DNA of 64,000 bases from contig CAVZVI010000010.1 of the NCBI GenBank assembly GCA_963778675.1, forward strand, positions 620,001 through 684,000, read 5' to 3'. The translations under genes were made by a program, and so were the position numbers. Under the pieces are notes generated by a model, which had not been told where the DNA came from, made no database searches, and saw only the letters and a program-made list of their open reading frames with translations. This stretch comes from CAWCDJ01 sp963778675 (GTDB lineage Bacteria; Acidobacteriota; Terriglobia; Bryobacterales; Bryobacteraceae). Each line of letters begins with the position of its first letter. Position 1 is the stretch's first letter. Of the stretch, positions 35,719 to 44,503 are shown piece after piece.

Positions 35719-36260
35719 GCGTCAAGCCCCCCGAAATGGACCGGATCCTCTTCACCGAGGAGCAGATCGAGCAGCGCATCCGCGAAGTGGGGGCTCAGAT
35801 CTCCGAGGATTACCGGGGCAAGGCGCTCAAGCTGGTGGGCGTGCTGAAGGGCTCGGTCTTCTTTCTGACCGCGCTCGCGCGCCACATCGACGTGCCGCTG
35901 AAGATCGATTTTCTGGCGATCTCGAGTTTTTCGAACAAGAGCGGGGCGCCGGGGCTGGTCCGTATCGCGAAGGACCTGGACGAGAGCATCGAAGGCGACG
36001 ACGTGCTGCTGGTGGAAGACATCGTCGACACCGGTTTCACTCTGCGGTACCTGTTGCAGACGCTGGCAGGGAGGTCGCCAAATTCGCTGGCGGTCTGCAC
36101 GTTTCTGGATCGCAACTCGCGCCGCATCGTGCAGGTGCCGGTGGCCTACCGGTGCTTCGAGATACCCGACCGTTTCGTGGTCGGTTTCGGGCTCGATCAC
36201 CACCAGCTCTACCGGAACCTGGGATACGTAGCGGTGATGAAGTCCGAAAAGGGCCATTAA
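35715..36260 (+). CDS. hpt: Hypoxanthine phosphoribosyltransferase
   Basis: A 181-residue purine-salvage enzyme converting hypoxanthine (or guanine) and PRPP to IMP (or GMP). LVGVLKGSVFFLTAL binds pyrophosphate, VLLVEDIVDTGFTL is the PRPP motif, and PDRFVVGFGLDHHQLYRNL is the C-terminal base-binding region. The ATG overlaps the preceding gene's stop. hpt is commonly linked with tilS and ftsH; here those lie about 24 kb away. Confidence 0.95.
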   Translation: MSVKPPEMDRILFTEEQIEQRIREVGAQISEDYRGKALKLVGVLKGSVFFLTALARHIDVPLKIDFLAISSFSNKSGAPGLVRIAKDLDESIEGDDVLLVEDIVDTGFTLRYLLQTLAGRSPNSLAVCTFLDRNSRRIVQVPVAYRCFEIPDRFVVGFGLDHHQLYRNLGYVAVMKSEKGH

Positions 36261-36350
36261 CCACATCTTTATCCGGACGTCATTGTCCTGTAGCCCGCCA
36301 TGTCCTAAAATTGGATTAAGAAAGATTCACTTTTTGCGGAGCCGAGTATT

Positions 36351-36746
36351 ATGAAGTCCCTGATCCTGTTCATATCCGGGCGTCAGGACGATGCCCGCGA
36401 ACTCTCGCAAATGCTGCGGGACCTTCCGCTGATGCTTCATCACGTGGAAACCCTACGGCAGGCGCGACTCCGGCTCCCCAAGAACGACTACCAGGTCGTT
36501 CTGACGGAAGCCACTCTACCGGACGGAAACTGGCTCGATGTGCTGCACCTGATCCGTGAAGATCCGCGCGAACTCGCTGTGATTGTGACCGATCCCCACG
36601 CCGACGCGCGATTCTGGTCGGAGGCCCTGAACCTGGGGGCTTACGACCTTCTGGCTCAACCCTTCTACCCGCCGGAAGTACGCCGCATCCTTTCGAACGC
36701 CTGCACGCGGCCGGTGTTCGAGCGCTACCCGATGGCCGCCGTATAA
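36351..36746 (+). CDS. Stand-alone degenerate receiver-domain protein
   Basis: A 131-residue response-regulator receiver fold without output domain. The phosphoacceptor site reads VVLTEATLPDGNW with Glu at residue 53 where Asp is expected; the conserved Lys loop is AQPFYPPE (Gln for Lys). VIVTDP keeps the Thr position. The changes suggest a pseudo-receiver that cannot be phosphorylated normally and acts by protein binding. It lies 25 bases before the M20 dipeptidase gene, with no kinase adjacent. Confidence 0.75.
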   Translation: MKSLILFISGRQDDARELSQMLRDLPLMLHHVETLRQARLRLPKNDYQVVLTEATLPDGNWLDVLHLIREDPRELAVIVTDPHADARFWSEALNLGAYDLLAQPFYPPEVRRILSNACTRPVFERYPMAAV

Positions 36747-36771
36747 TGGTCTCTCTACTGCGAGAGACGCC

Positions 36772-38142
36772 ATGTCCACCGCCATCAACGACTTCGTTCG
36801 GGCTAACAACAGCCGTTTGCTTTCTGAACTGAAAGATTTCATACGGATTCCGAGCATCAGCACGCTGCCGGAGCATGCTTCTGATATCGCGCGCGCCGGT
36901 GAGTTCGTGGCGCAGAGCCTGCGCCGCGCCGGGCTCGAAAACGTCTCCATTATCCCCACTGAAAGACACCCATTGATCTATGGAGACTGGCTGCACGCCC
37001 CCGGCAAGCCCACCGTGCTGTGCTATGGCCACTACGACGTGCAGCCGGCCGACCCGCTGGAGCTGTGGGTCACCCCTCCGTTCGAACCGGCCGAGCGCAA
37101 CGGCAACCTGTACGCCCGTGGCTCCTCCGACGATAAAGGCCAGATGTACATCCACATCAAGGCCATCGAGGCGCTGCGCCAGGTCAATGGCACGCTGCCG
37201 GTGAACGTGAAATTTCTGGTCGAGGGCGAGGAAGAGGTGGGCGGGGCGTCGATTGCAAAGTACGTGGCCGCAAACCCCGAGAAACTGCGGGCCGATGTAG
37301 CCCTGGTGTCCGACACCGCCATGTACGCCGACGGCATGCCGACGCTGTGCATCGGGCTGCGAGGCCTGATCTACATGGAGGTCGAGGCGCTGGGTCCGGC
37401 GCGCGATCTGCACTCGGGTCTGTATGGGGGAGCCGCGCCCAATGCCGTCTACGGGCTGATCGAGCTACTGGCCAAGGCCAAGAATGCCGACGGCGTCATC
37501 CAGGTACCGGGTATCTACGACGAGGTGGAGGAGCCTGCTCCAGCCGAGCTCGAGAGCTGGAAGCGACTGCCATTTTCGGAGAGCGAGTTTCTGCAGAAGG
37601 AAGTGGGCTCGCCGGTGCTTACGGGCGAGCCGGGCCGCTCTGTCCTCGAGAGGGTTTGGTCGCGGCCCACCTTCGAAGTGCATGGGATCGCGGGTGGATT
37701 TACCGCGGCGGGCGCCAAGACGGTGATTCCGGCCAAAGCCACGGCGAAGGTGAGCTTCCGGCTGGTACCGCGCCAGGATCCGGACAAGGTTGTGGCCGCG
37801 TTCCGGGAGTGGGTGGAGCGCAATACGCCGAGGGGCATCCGCACCGAAGTACGGGTGCTGAGCGCTTCACCGGGCCTGGTGGTGGATCCGGACCATCCGG
37901 CGATCCGCGTGGCGGCACAGGCGTTCGGAGAGATCTTCGGTAAAGAGACGGTCTTCATTCGCTCGGGCGGATCGATCCCGATCGTCGGCGACTTCGCCAC
38001 GCATCTGGGGATCCCGACGATTCTGATGGGCTTCGGCCTGCCGGACGACGGGTTGCATTCGCCCAACGAGAAGTATCACATCGCGAACTACTACAAGGGG
38101 ATCATGACGGTAGCGCACTTCCTGGAGCGCTACGGGGCGTAG
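36772..38142 (+). CDS. M20 family metallo-dipeptidase
   Basis: A 456-residue zinc dipeptidase of the M20 (Xaa-His dipeptidase/CNDP-like) family. Metal and catalytic motifs: VLCYGHYDVQPADP, ARGSSDDKGQMYIH, FLVEGEEEVGGAS (general base Glu-Glu) and DLHSGLYGGAAPNA; the C-terminal metal His region is PNEKYHI. No signal peptide, so probably cytoplasmic and involved in peptide turnover. ATG at 36772 has GAGAGACGCC before it. Confidence 0.9.
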   Translation: MSTAINDFVRANNSRLLSELKDFIRIPSISTLPEHASDIARAGEFVAQSLRRAGLENVSIIPTERHPLIYGDWLHAPGKPTVLCYGHYDVQPADPLELWVTPPFEPAERNGNLYARGSSDDKGQMYIHIKAIEALRQVNGTLPVNVKFLVEGEEEVGGASIAKYVAANPEKLRADVALVSDTAMYADGMPTLCIGLRGLIYMEVEALGPARDLHSGLYGGAAPNAVYGLIELLAKAKNADGVIQVPGIYDEVEEPAPAELESWKRLPFSESEFLQKEVGSPVLTGEPGRSVLERVWSRPTFEVHGIAGGFTAAGAKTVIPAKATAKVSFRLVPRQDPDKVVAAFREWVERNTPRGIRTEVRVLSASPGLVVDPDHPAIRVAAQAFGEIFGKETVFIRSGGSIPIVGDFATHLGIPTILMGFGLPDDGLHSPNEKYHIANYYKGIMTVAHFLERYGA

Positions 38143-38152
38143 CGTCAGTGCG

Positions 38153-38326
38153 CTAAATCCGGCGTTGTGCGACCAGGCGCACAAAGGCGCCCAGCAGGCA
38201 GATGGTGGTGGCCAGGGTGCCGGCAACCATATATTCCAGCGGGGTATGCGGTCTGGACAACGTCCAAACCAGCAGAGCGGCCCCCAGCAGCGTGACGAGG
38301 GCGAACAGCCACGCGCGGCGTCTCAT
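38153..38326 (-). CDS. Small two-helix membrane protein
   Basis: A 57-residue protein beginning MRRRAWLFALVTLLGAALL with a second hydrophobic helix (YMVAGTLATTICLLGAFV) and a basic tail (AQRRI). The topology is two membrane helices joined by a short polar loop. No family is recognised. It is convergent with the dipeptidase (11-base gap) and divergent from the lipoprotein gene. The start could be 9 bases earlier at 38335. Coding status rests on hydrophobicity pattern and position only. Confidence 0.5.
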   Translation of the reverse strand: MRRRAWLFALVTLLGAALLVWTLSRPHTPLEYMVAGTLATTICLLGAFVRLVAQRRI

Positions 38327-38382
38327 TGATTCCATTTTAAGTTCGGTCGATCCCGGAGCCGCTGATAAACTGGAAAATAGGA

Positions 38383-39663
38383 GTGATTTCCGGTTCCATA
38401 ACGAAGGTTAGCCTGGCTGCCGCGATGCTGCTGGTTCTGGCCGCGTGCCAGAGCGGGCCGCCGAAAAGGCCGGTGATCGGCGAGGCGTTTGTTGGCCCCG
38501 CGACGCTGAAGATTCGCGCCGACATTCCACTCGAATCTCCAACGGTAGCGACGGTCAAGCATGGCGACCGGCTGGAGATCATCGGAAGGCGGCGGCGGTT
38601 CCTGCTGGTGCGTACGCCGAGCGGCGCCGAGGGCTGGACGCATGAGCGGCAGTTGCTCTCGTCCATCGACATGGCGGCTCTGCGGGAACTTGCCGCGCGC
38701 GCCGCAAAGATGCCGCCGCAGGGCCAGGCCACCACGTTCGGCGCCCTGAACATCCACACCTTGCCCTCGCGGCAGGCGCCCAGCTTCATGCAGGTTCACG
38801 AAAACCAGAAGGTGGACGTGCTGGCCGGGGCGGTGGTCCCGCGAACCGACCTGGAGCGGACGCCGCTGATACCGCCAAAACCCAAGCGCGGGAAAGTGGT
38901 CGCGAAGAAGCCGAAGAAGGAGCCGAAGTATCCTCCGCTGGCCTTGCCGCAGCCTCCCGCTCCCCCGCCCAACTGGCTCGACCTTTCGAAGACCGACCTC
39001 GAAGACGAGCCGGCGCCGCCCGAGGACGAACCCGACGAAACGCCAACGCCCACCGACGAGTGGAGCCTGGTTCGCGGTCCGGGGGGGCAGACCGGCTGGG
39101 CACTCACCCGCCGGCTCGTGATGGCGATACCGGACGAGGTGGCGCAGTACGCCGAAGGCCATCGCATCGTCTCCTATTTTTCGCTGGGGAGTGTGCAGGA
39201 CGGCGACAAGCAGAAACACTTCTGGCTGTGGACGACCTCCGGAAGCCGCGGCGAGCCTTTCGACTTCGACAGCTTCCGTGTCTTCATCTGGAGCCTGCGA
39301 CGCCACCGCTACGAGACCGCCTACATCGAGCGCAACTTGAAAGGTTATTCTCCGGTGCTGCTCAAGGAGGTGGAATACGGGTCCAATTCTCGCGGGCAAG
39401 CCGCCGGCAAATATCCGGGATTCTCCGTGTGCGTTGAGAAGAGCGACGGAAAGCGGTATCGTCGGGAGTACGCCCTGCTGAGCAACATTGTGCGGTTCGC
39501 CGGCGAGGGGCCCTGCGAAGTGCCTCCGTCACCGCTGACCCTGCAGTCAACAGCGAATCCGCCGGCCGGGACTACGACGGCCCCAAAGCCGCCGTCCGAA
39601 TCGTTCGTGAAGAAGGTCGAGCGAAAGCTGCGCGGCCTGGCGCGCGGATGGTTCAAAGGCTAG
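38383..39663 (+). CDS. Lipoprotein with bacterial SH3-type domains
   Basis: A 426-residue envelope protein. The N-terminus has a lipobox (LLVLAACQ), so it is lipidated at Cys22. Residues ~35-95 resemble an SH3b domain (ATLKIRADIPLESPTVATVKHGD, TPSGAEGWTHERQL), a second follows at ~120-290 split by a Lys/Pro/Asp-rich linker (RGPGGQTGWALTRRL), then a C-terminal domain ending in a basic helix. SH3b domains often bind cell-wall peptides. The start is GTG with GGAG just upstream; Met15 is an alternative. Function unknown. Confidence 0.75.
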   Translation: MISGSITKVSLAAAMLLVLAACQSGPPKRPVIGEAFVGPATLKIRADIPLESPTVATVKHGDRLEIIGRRRRFLLVRTPSGAEGWTHERQLLSSIDMAALRELAARAAKMPPQGQATTFGALNIHTLPSRQAPSFMQVHENQKVDVLAGAVVPRTDLERTPLIPPKPKRGKVVAKKPKKEPKYPPLALPQPPAPPPNWLDLSKTDLEDEPAPPEDEPDETPTPTDEWSLVRGPGGQTGWALTRRLVMAIPDEVAQYAEGHRIVSYFSLGSVQDGDKQKHFWLWTTSGSRGEPFDFDSFRVFIWSLRRHRYETAYIERNLKGYSPVLLKEVEYGSNSRGQAAGKYPGFSVCVEKSDGKRYRREYALLSNIVRFAGEGPCEVPPSPLTLQSTANPPAGTTTAPKPPSESFVKKVERKLRGLARGWFKG

Positions 39664-39684
39664 TGGTTGCTTCGGTTCGCTGGC

Positions 39685-39714
39685 TTGGCTATGCTGTTTC
39701 CGGCCCGCGATAAT
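39685..39714 (+). promoter_or_regulatory. Possible sigma-70-type promoter of the second glnA
   Basis: TTGGCT (39685-39690), 18 bases, then GATAAT (39709-39714), 30 bases before the ATG. No good -24/-12 element is seen here, unlike the first glutamine synthetase gene. Confidence 0.35.
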
Positions 39715-39743
39715 CCCATTTGAAGCACCCACCTGGAGGATGG

Positions 39744-41154
39744 ATGAGTCCGCAAGAAGTACTCGATTTTGCGAAAAAGAACGATGCCCGGCAGCTCGAT
39801 CTGAGATTCACGGATATTCCGAGCCTGCAGCATCACGTCTCTTACCCGATCGGCGAACTGGAGCTGGAGCAGCTTTGAAGAAGGCTTTGGCATGGACGGA
39901 TCGAGCATCCGCGGCTGGGCGGCGATCCATGAGAGCGACATGCTTCTCATCCCCGATCCCAACACGGCGTTCATGGATCCCTTCGCCGAAACACCGACGA
40001 TCGTGATGTACGGCGACGTCAAGGACCCGATCACGAAGCAGCGCTACGAGCGCGACCCGCGTTGGATCGCGCAGAAGGCCGAGATGTTTCTGAGGAACAG
40101 CGGAGTGGCCGACACCGCCTATTTCGGCGCTGAAGCCGAGTTCTTCATTTTCGACAACATCAGCTTCGACCAGAACCAGCACTCCGGCTACTACTTCATG
40201 GACGCCGAAGAAGGGCGCTGGAACTCGGGACGCCGCGAGAACAACCTGGGCTATCGCCCGCGGTACAAGGAAGGCTACTTCCCGGTGCCGCCCACGGACC
40301 ATTACCAGGATCTGCGCAGCGAGATGGTGCAGACCATGATCAAGTGCGGCATGACCATCGAGTGCCATCATCATGAAGTCGCCACCGGCGGACAGTGCGA
40401 GATCGACCAGCGCTTCGACACCCTGGTGAAATCGGCCGACAATATGATGCTGTACAAGTACATCATCCGCAACGTCGCCAACCAGTACGGCAAGACGGTG
40501 ACGTTCATGCCGAAGCCCCTCTTCGCGGACAACGGCAGCGGCATGCACACGCACCAGAGCCTGTGGAAAGACGGCAAGCCGCTGTTCGCGGGCGATTGCT
40601 ATGCCGGCATGAGCCAATTGGGTCTGCACTATATCGGAGGTTTACTGAAGCACGCGCGCGCCCTCTCCGCAATCATCGCGCCGACTACCAACAGCTATAA
40701 GCGCCTGGTGCCGGGGTACGAAGCGCCGGTCAACCTGGCCTACTCGCGGCGCAATCGCTCGGCGGCCTGCCGCATCCCGATGTACTCGGCCAGCCCCAAG
40801 GCGAAGCGCGTGGAGTTCCGGCCGCCCGATCCGGCCGCCAACCCGTACCTGGCTTTCGGCGCCATGCTGATGGCCGGGCTCGACGGCATTCTCAACAAGC
40901 TCAACCCCGGAGAGCCGCTCGACAAGGACATCTACGACCTCTCGCCGGAAGAGATGAAGAGCGTGCCTTCCATGCCGGGAACGCTCGACGAGGCGCTGAG
41001 TTGCCTGGAAGACGATCACGCGTTTCTGACGCGCGGCGATGTCTTCACCGATGAACTGATCGAGACTTTCATCGATTACAAGCGGAAGAACGAGGCGGAG
41101 GCGGTGCGCCTGCGGCCGCACCCGTACGAGTTCGCGCTGTATTACGACATTTAA
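39744..41154 (+). CDS. glnA: Glutamine synthetase type I, adenylylatable, in two frames
   Basis: The first frame (39744-39878) encodes the N-terminal 44 residues (MSPQEVLDFAKKND, LDLRFTDIP) and ends at TGA. Moving +1 at CTT TGA continues EEGFGMDGSSIRGW and runs to 41154, 469 residues in all, the normal GlnA length. Motifs: AEAEFFIFD, KPLFADNGSGMHTHQS, AYSRRNRSAACRIP, KAKRVEFRPPD and the adenylylation loop IYDLSPEE, whose Tyr is the GlnE target. GGAGG precedes the ATG. Without the shift only an N-terminal stub, or a 420-residue product from ATG 39892, would form. glnE lies 0.5 kb downstream. Confidence 0.85.
39866..39878 (+). other. Putative +1 recoding site (GGAG-CAG-CTT-TGA)
   Basis: GGAG (39866-39869), a 3-base spacer, then CTT TGA. 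This repeats the layout of the prfB programmed frameshift: internal Shine-Dalgarno, 3-base spacer, CUU UGA. TGA is followed by A, not the poorly terminating C of prfB. A single-base insertion mutation or sequencing error gives the same picture. Confidence 0.45.
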
Positions 41155-41161
41155 GAGAGAC

Positions 41162-41183
41162 GGGCAGGCCGGGAGGCCTGCCC
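41162..41183. repeat. Strong hairpin between glnA and the MOSC gene
   Basis: GGGCAGGCC, GGGA loop, GGCCTGCCC: a perfect 9-bp stem starting 7 bases after the glnA stop and ending 8 bases before the next ATG. No T-tract. It may be a dispersed palindromic repeat, an RNA stabiliser or an attenuator. Confidence 0.6.
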
Positions 41184-41191
41184 AACCCATC

Positions 41192-41686
41192 ATGCAGGGC
41201 ACCATCGTTCAAGTCAGCATCTCGCCGGGCGGTTTGCCGAAGCGGGCCATCTCGGAGGGATTCATCACCCCGCTGGGGATCGAGGGAGACCTCCACGCCC
41301 ACCCGGAGATCCACGGCGGTCCGCAGAGGGCTATCCTGCTCGCCGCGTCGGAGGTCATCGAAGACCTGCGTGCGCGCGGGTATCCCCTCTATCCAGGAGC
41401 GCTCGGGGAGAACCTCACGACCCGCGGCATCGATGTGCGCAGCCTGCGCATCGGCGACCGCCTGCGCGCCGGGGGCGCAATGCTCGAGATCACGAGGCCC
41501 CGGGGCCCGTGCACGGCGCTCGACGTCTACGGGGAGACGCTCAAAGAGGACGTTTACGACTCCCAGGTGAAAGCCTTCGATCCCACGTCGCCGCGTTGGG
41601 GGATGAGCGGATTGTATGCTTCGGTGATCGAACCCGGCCCGGTCCGGCCGGAGGATATAATTGCAGTCGTGGCCACGTTGGCCTGA
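41192..41686 (+). CDS. MOSC domain protein
   Basis: A 164-residue stand-alone MOSC (molybdenum cofactor sulfurase C-terminal) domain. It has GIEGDLHAHPEIHGGPQRAI, LYPGALGENLTTRGID, LRIGDRLRAGGAMLEIT and the conserved Cys in PRGPCTALD, all standard for YiiM/YuaD-like MOSC proteins that handle sulfur or molybdopterin-bound substrates. No Shine-Dalgarno sequence is seen because the hairpin at 41162-41183 sits right before the ATG. It lies between glnA and glnE, 3 bases before glnE. Confidence 0.88.
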   Translation: MQGTIVQVSISPGGLPKRAISEGFITPLGIEGDLHAHPEIHGGPQRAILLAASEVIEDLRARGYPLYPGALGENLTTRGIDVRSLRIGDRLRAGGAMLEITRPRGPCTALDVYGETLKEDVYDSQVKAFDPTSPRWGMSGLYASVIEPGPVRPEDIIAVVATLA

Positions 41687-41689
41687 CGC

Positions 41690-44503
41690 ATGTCTTATTC
41701 GCTCGACGCTATCCTGCTCGGAGCGGCTCTTCCGGAACGCATCGCGACCCGCATACAGATCCTGGTGGGGGCAGCTCCGGCCCCGCAGCTGGCCACCCGA
41801 TTTTTGGATCGGCTCCACCAGGACTCGCCTTCGGCGTTCGACCGGATTATCAGCTCGCCCGCGGCGCTGCGGTGCGCAGTCAATCTCTTTTCCTACAGCA
41901 ACTTCCTTTCCGAGGCGGTCTTGCGGAATCCGGAACGGCTTCTGCAGGAGGCCAATTCCACCAGCTTTTACCGCGTGCGGACCGCCGATGAATACGAAAG
42001 GAGCCTGGCCGATTCGCTGGGCGGCGACCACCTGGAGGTGCCTTCGGCAGTGGACCTGGCCCGGTTCCGCCGCCGCCAGTTGTTGCGTATCGTGCTTCGC
42101 GATGTGCTGGGCATTGCATCGCTGTCGGATGTCACCCAGGAGCTGTCGAACCTGGCCGACGCGATTCTCGATCTCACGTACCGGCGCATCCGGGCAGCCT
42201 TTGTCGCGCAATACGGCGAGCCGCGCCTGGCGGATGGGCGGCCCTGCGGCTTCTCGGTCATCTCGCTCGGCAAACTGGGCGGCGGCGAGCTGAACTACAG
42301 CTCCGATATCGACCTGATGTTCGTCTACGGCGGGAACGGCGCGACCGGCGGCCCATCGCCGCTCACCAACAAGGAGTTCTACAAGAAAGTCGCCAACCAG
42401 TACACGGCGCTGCTTTCCAATTACACTCCAGAGGGCCGGTGCTACCGCGTCGACCTGCGGCTCCGTCCGGACGGAACCATCGGAGAGATCTGCATCTCCG
42501 AGGAAGGCGCGCGCCAGTACTATGGCGAGCGGGCGCGCGACTGGGAAAAGCAGATGCTGATCAAAGCGCGGGTCTCGGCGGGTGAAAGGGAGCCGGGCGC
42601 TGCGCTGCTGGAAGTCGTCGAGCCGCTGATCTACCAGACGTCGCTCGATTTCAGCGCTGTGGAGGCGGTTTCGGCGACGCGGCAGCGCATCGGCGAAAAA
42701 GTGGCCGCGAAACGGAGGGCGCGGGGCTTCGTGGATGTCAAGCTGATGCCCGGCGGCATTCGCGACATCGAGTTTCTGGTGCAGTGCCTGCAGCGGTTGC
42801 ACGGCGGGCGGGAGCCCTGGGTGCGGCACGGTGGCACCATGATGGCGCTGTTCCGGCTGCGCGATAAGGGCCTGCTCTCCGACGCCGAATATGCCCGCCT
42901 CGCCACCGCCTACGAGTTCCTGCGCTACGTGGAGCACCGGCTGCAAATGGAGGAAGACCGCCAGACCCACACGCTCCCTTCGGATCCCGAGGCGCTGGAC
43001 GTGCTGGCGCGCAAAATGCCGGAAGAGGCAGGCAGCCCCTGGACGGCGGAGAAGCTGAGGCTCAGGCTCGACGAGCATCGCCTGGCGGTGCAGGAAATTT
43101 ACGAGCGGGTGATCCACGCCCAGCGGCCGCTTTACTACGTTTCCACCGAGATGGAGGCGGCCCGCGACGAGGATGGCGCATGCCCGCCCCGCCCGAGTGT
43201 CACGGTGGCCCTGGAGGAGCGCGCCCCGCGCCTGGCCGGCGCGGTGGCCGACGCCAATCTGCACCGCGGGCGGGAACGCTTCCAGCACTTCCTGGAGAAG
43301 GCGTTCGACAACCCGGAGCTGCTCTCGCGGCTCAATCGCGATGAGAAGCTCTCGGCGGCCGTGCTCGACATCTTCGAGCACAGCGCGTACTTTGCCGACG
43401 AGCTGCTGCGCTATCCGGAACTGCTCGACGAAATCGGCGAGCCGTTCTGCCTGGAAGGCGGCCCGCTTCCGGATGGCGCCGCGCTGCGCCGCTTCTACCG
43501 CCGGCAGATGCTGCGCATCCAGTGCGGCAGCATCCTCAACGGAGAACCGATTTTCGACACGCTGGCGAAGACGTCTGTCCTGGCCGACAGCGTGATCGCG
43601 GCGGCGTACGCGATCGCCTTGCACGAGGCGCTGCCGCCCGCCGGCGCTGTCTACCGGCCTGAGGACCAGATGATGGTGATCGCGCTCGGCCGTCTGGGGA
43701 TGCGCGAGTTCGACCTGGGCTCGGATGCGGACCTGGTCTTTGTCATTCCCGACGACGATGCCGGCGAGCATGTCTTCTGGACCGCGGTGGCCGAGCGGAT
43801 CGTCCAGATCATCAGTGCCTATACCGGCGAGGGCGTCATGTTCGCCATCGACACGCGCCTGCGCGCCAACGGCCGGGAAGGCGACCTGGTGCAAACCGTG
43901 GCGGCCTACAAAACCTACTTTGCCGGCCACGCCGAGGCCTGGGAAGGGATCGCCTGGATGAAGTCGCGCGCCGTGGCCGGGAACCTGGAGCGTGCCACGG
44001 AGTTTCTCCACCAGTTACAGGATGTAGATTGGCGCCGCTACGGGCAGAGCAGAAGGTCGCGCAAGGAGCTGGCCGAGATGCGCGCCCGGCTCGAACGCGA
44101 GCAGGGGCCGCGCAACCCTCTGAAGGCGGGGGTGGGCGGCTATTACGACATCGACTTCGCCCTGATGTACCTGCGGCTAAAGGGCGCCGGCATTTTCTTC
44201 AAGGTACTGAACACGCCGGAGCGTATCGACGTGATCGAGAAGATGGGCCACCTGGAACGCGAGGACGCCGAGTTTCTGGGGGAAGCCGCGGTGTTCTACC
44301 GCGCGATCGACCATGGCCAGCGCGTGGCGACCGGCCATGCCGAGGGCAGCCTGCCGGCCTCTCCTGCGCAGCTTGAAACCCTGACCAGCCTGGTGCGGCG
44401 CTGGACCCCGCAGCACTTGCAGGAGGAGCGGATCGATGCCACGCTGCGCGACATCCGCCGCCGCACCCGCGAATTCTTCGACCGCCTCTTCGGACGCACA
44501 TGA
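41690..44503 (+). CDS. glnE: Bifunctional glutamine synthetase adenylyltransferase/deadenylase
   Basis: A 937-residue GlnE. Two nucleotidyltransferase halves are visible: the first signature GKLGGGELNYSSDIDLMFVY near residue 195 and the second LGRLGMREFDLGSDADLVFV near 661, each followed by helical regulatory domains. It attaches and removes AMP from the Tyr of GlnA according to PII and glutamine status. The likely substrate is the adjacent frameshifted GlnA, which keeps the target loop. The stop overlaps the histidine kinase ATG (ATGA), an unusual coupling of nitrogen and Kdp-type control. Confidence 0.94.
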   Translation: MSYSLDAILLGAALPERIATRIQILVGAAPAPQLATRFLDRLHQDSPSAFDRIISSPAALRCAVNLFSYSNFLSEAVLRNPERLLQEANSTSFYRVRTADEYERSLADSLGGDHLEVPSAVDLARFRRRQLLRIVLRDVLGIASLSDVTQELSNLADAILDLTYRRIRAAFVAQYGEPRLADGRPCGFSVISLGKLGGGELNYSSDIDLMFVYGGNGATGGPSPLTNKEFYKKVANQYTALLSNYTPEGRCYRVDLRLRPDGTIGEICISEEGARQYYGERARDWEKQMLIKARVSAGEREPGAALLEVVEPLIYQTSLDFSAVEAVSATRQRIGEKVAAKRRARGFVDVKLMPGGIRDIEFLVQCLQRLHGGREPWVRHGGTMMALFRLRDKGLLSDAEYARLATAYEFLRYVEHRLQMEEDRQTHTLPSDPEALDVLARKMPEEAGSPWTAEKLRLRLDEHRLAVQEIYERVIHAQRPLYYVSTEMEAARDEDGACPPRPSVTVALEERAPRLAGAVADANLHRGRERFQHFLEKAFDNPELLSRLNRDEKLSAAVLDIFEHSAYFADELLRYPELLDEIGEPFCLEGGPLPDGAALRRFYRRQMLRIQCGSILNGEPIFDTLAKTSVLADSVIAAAYAIALHEALPPAGAVYRPEDQMMVIALGRLGMREFDLGSDADLVFVIPDDDAGEHVFWTAVAERIVQIISAYTGEGVMFAIDTRLRANGREGDLVQTVAAYKTYFAGHAEAWEGIAWMKSRAVAGNLERATEFLHQLQDVDWRRYGQSRRSRKELAEMRARLEREQGPRNPLKAGVGGYYDIDFALMYLRLKGAGIFFKVLNTPERIDVIEKMGHLEREDAEFLGEAAVFYRAIDHGQRVATGHAEGSLPASPAQLETLTSLVRRWTPQHLQEERIDATLRDIRRRTREFFDRLFGRT

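Noticed and set aside
39681..39696. TGGCTTGGCTATGC as a sigma-54 promoter of the second glnA
   Set aside because: The GG-GC spacing is nine bases and TTGC is missing; a sigma-70-like pair fits better.
41069..44011. 980-codon minus-strand open frame opposite glnE
   Set aside because: Shadow of glnE in GC-rich DNA; its translation is Arg/Val/His-rich with no recognisable domain.
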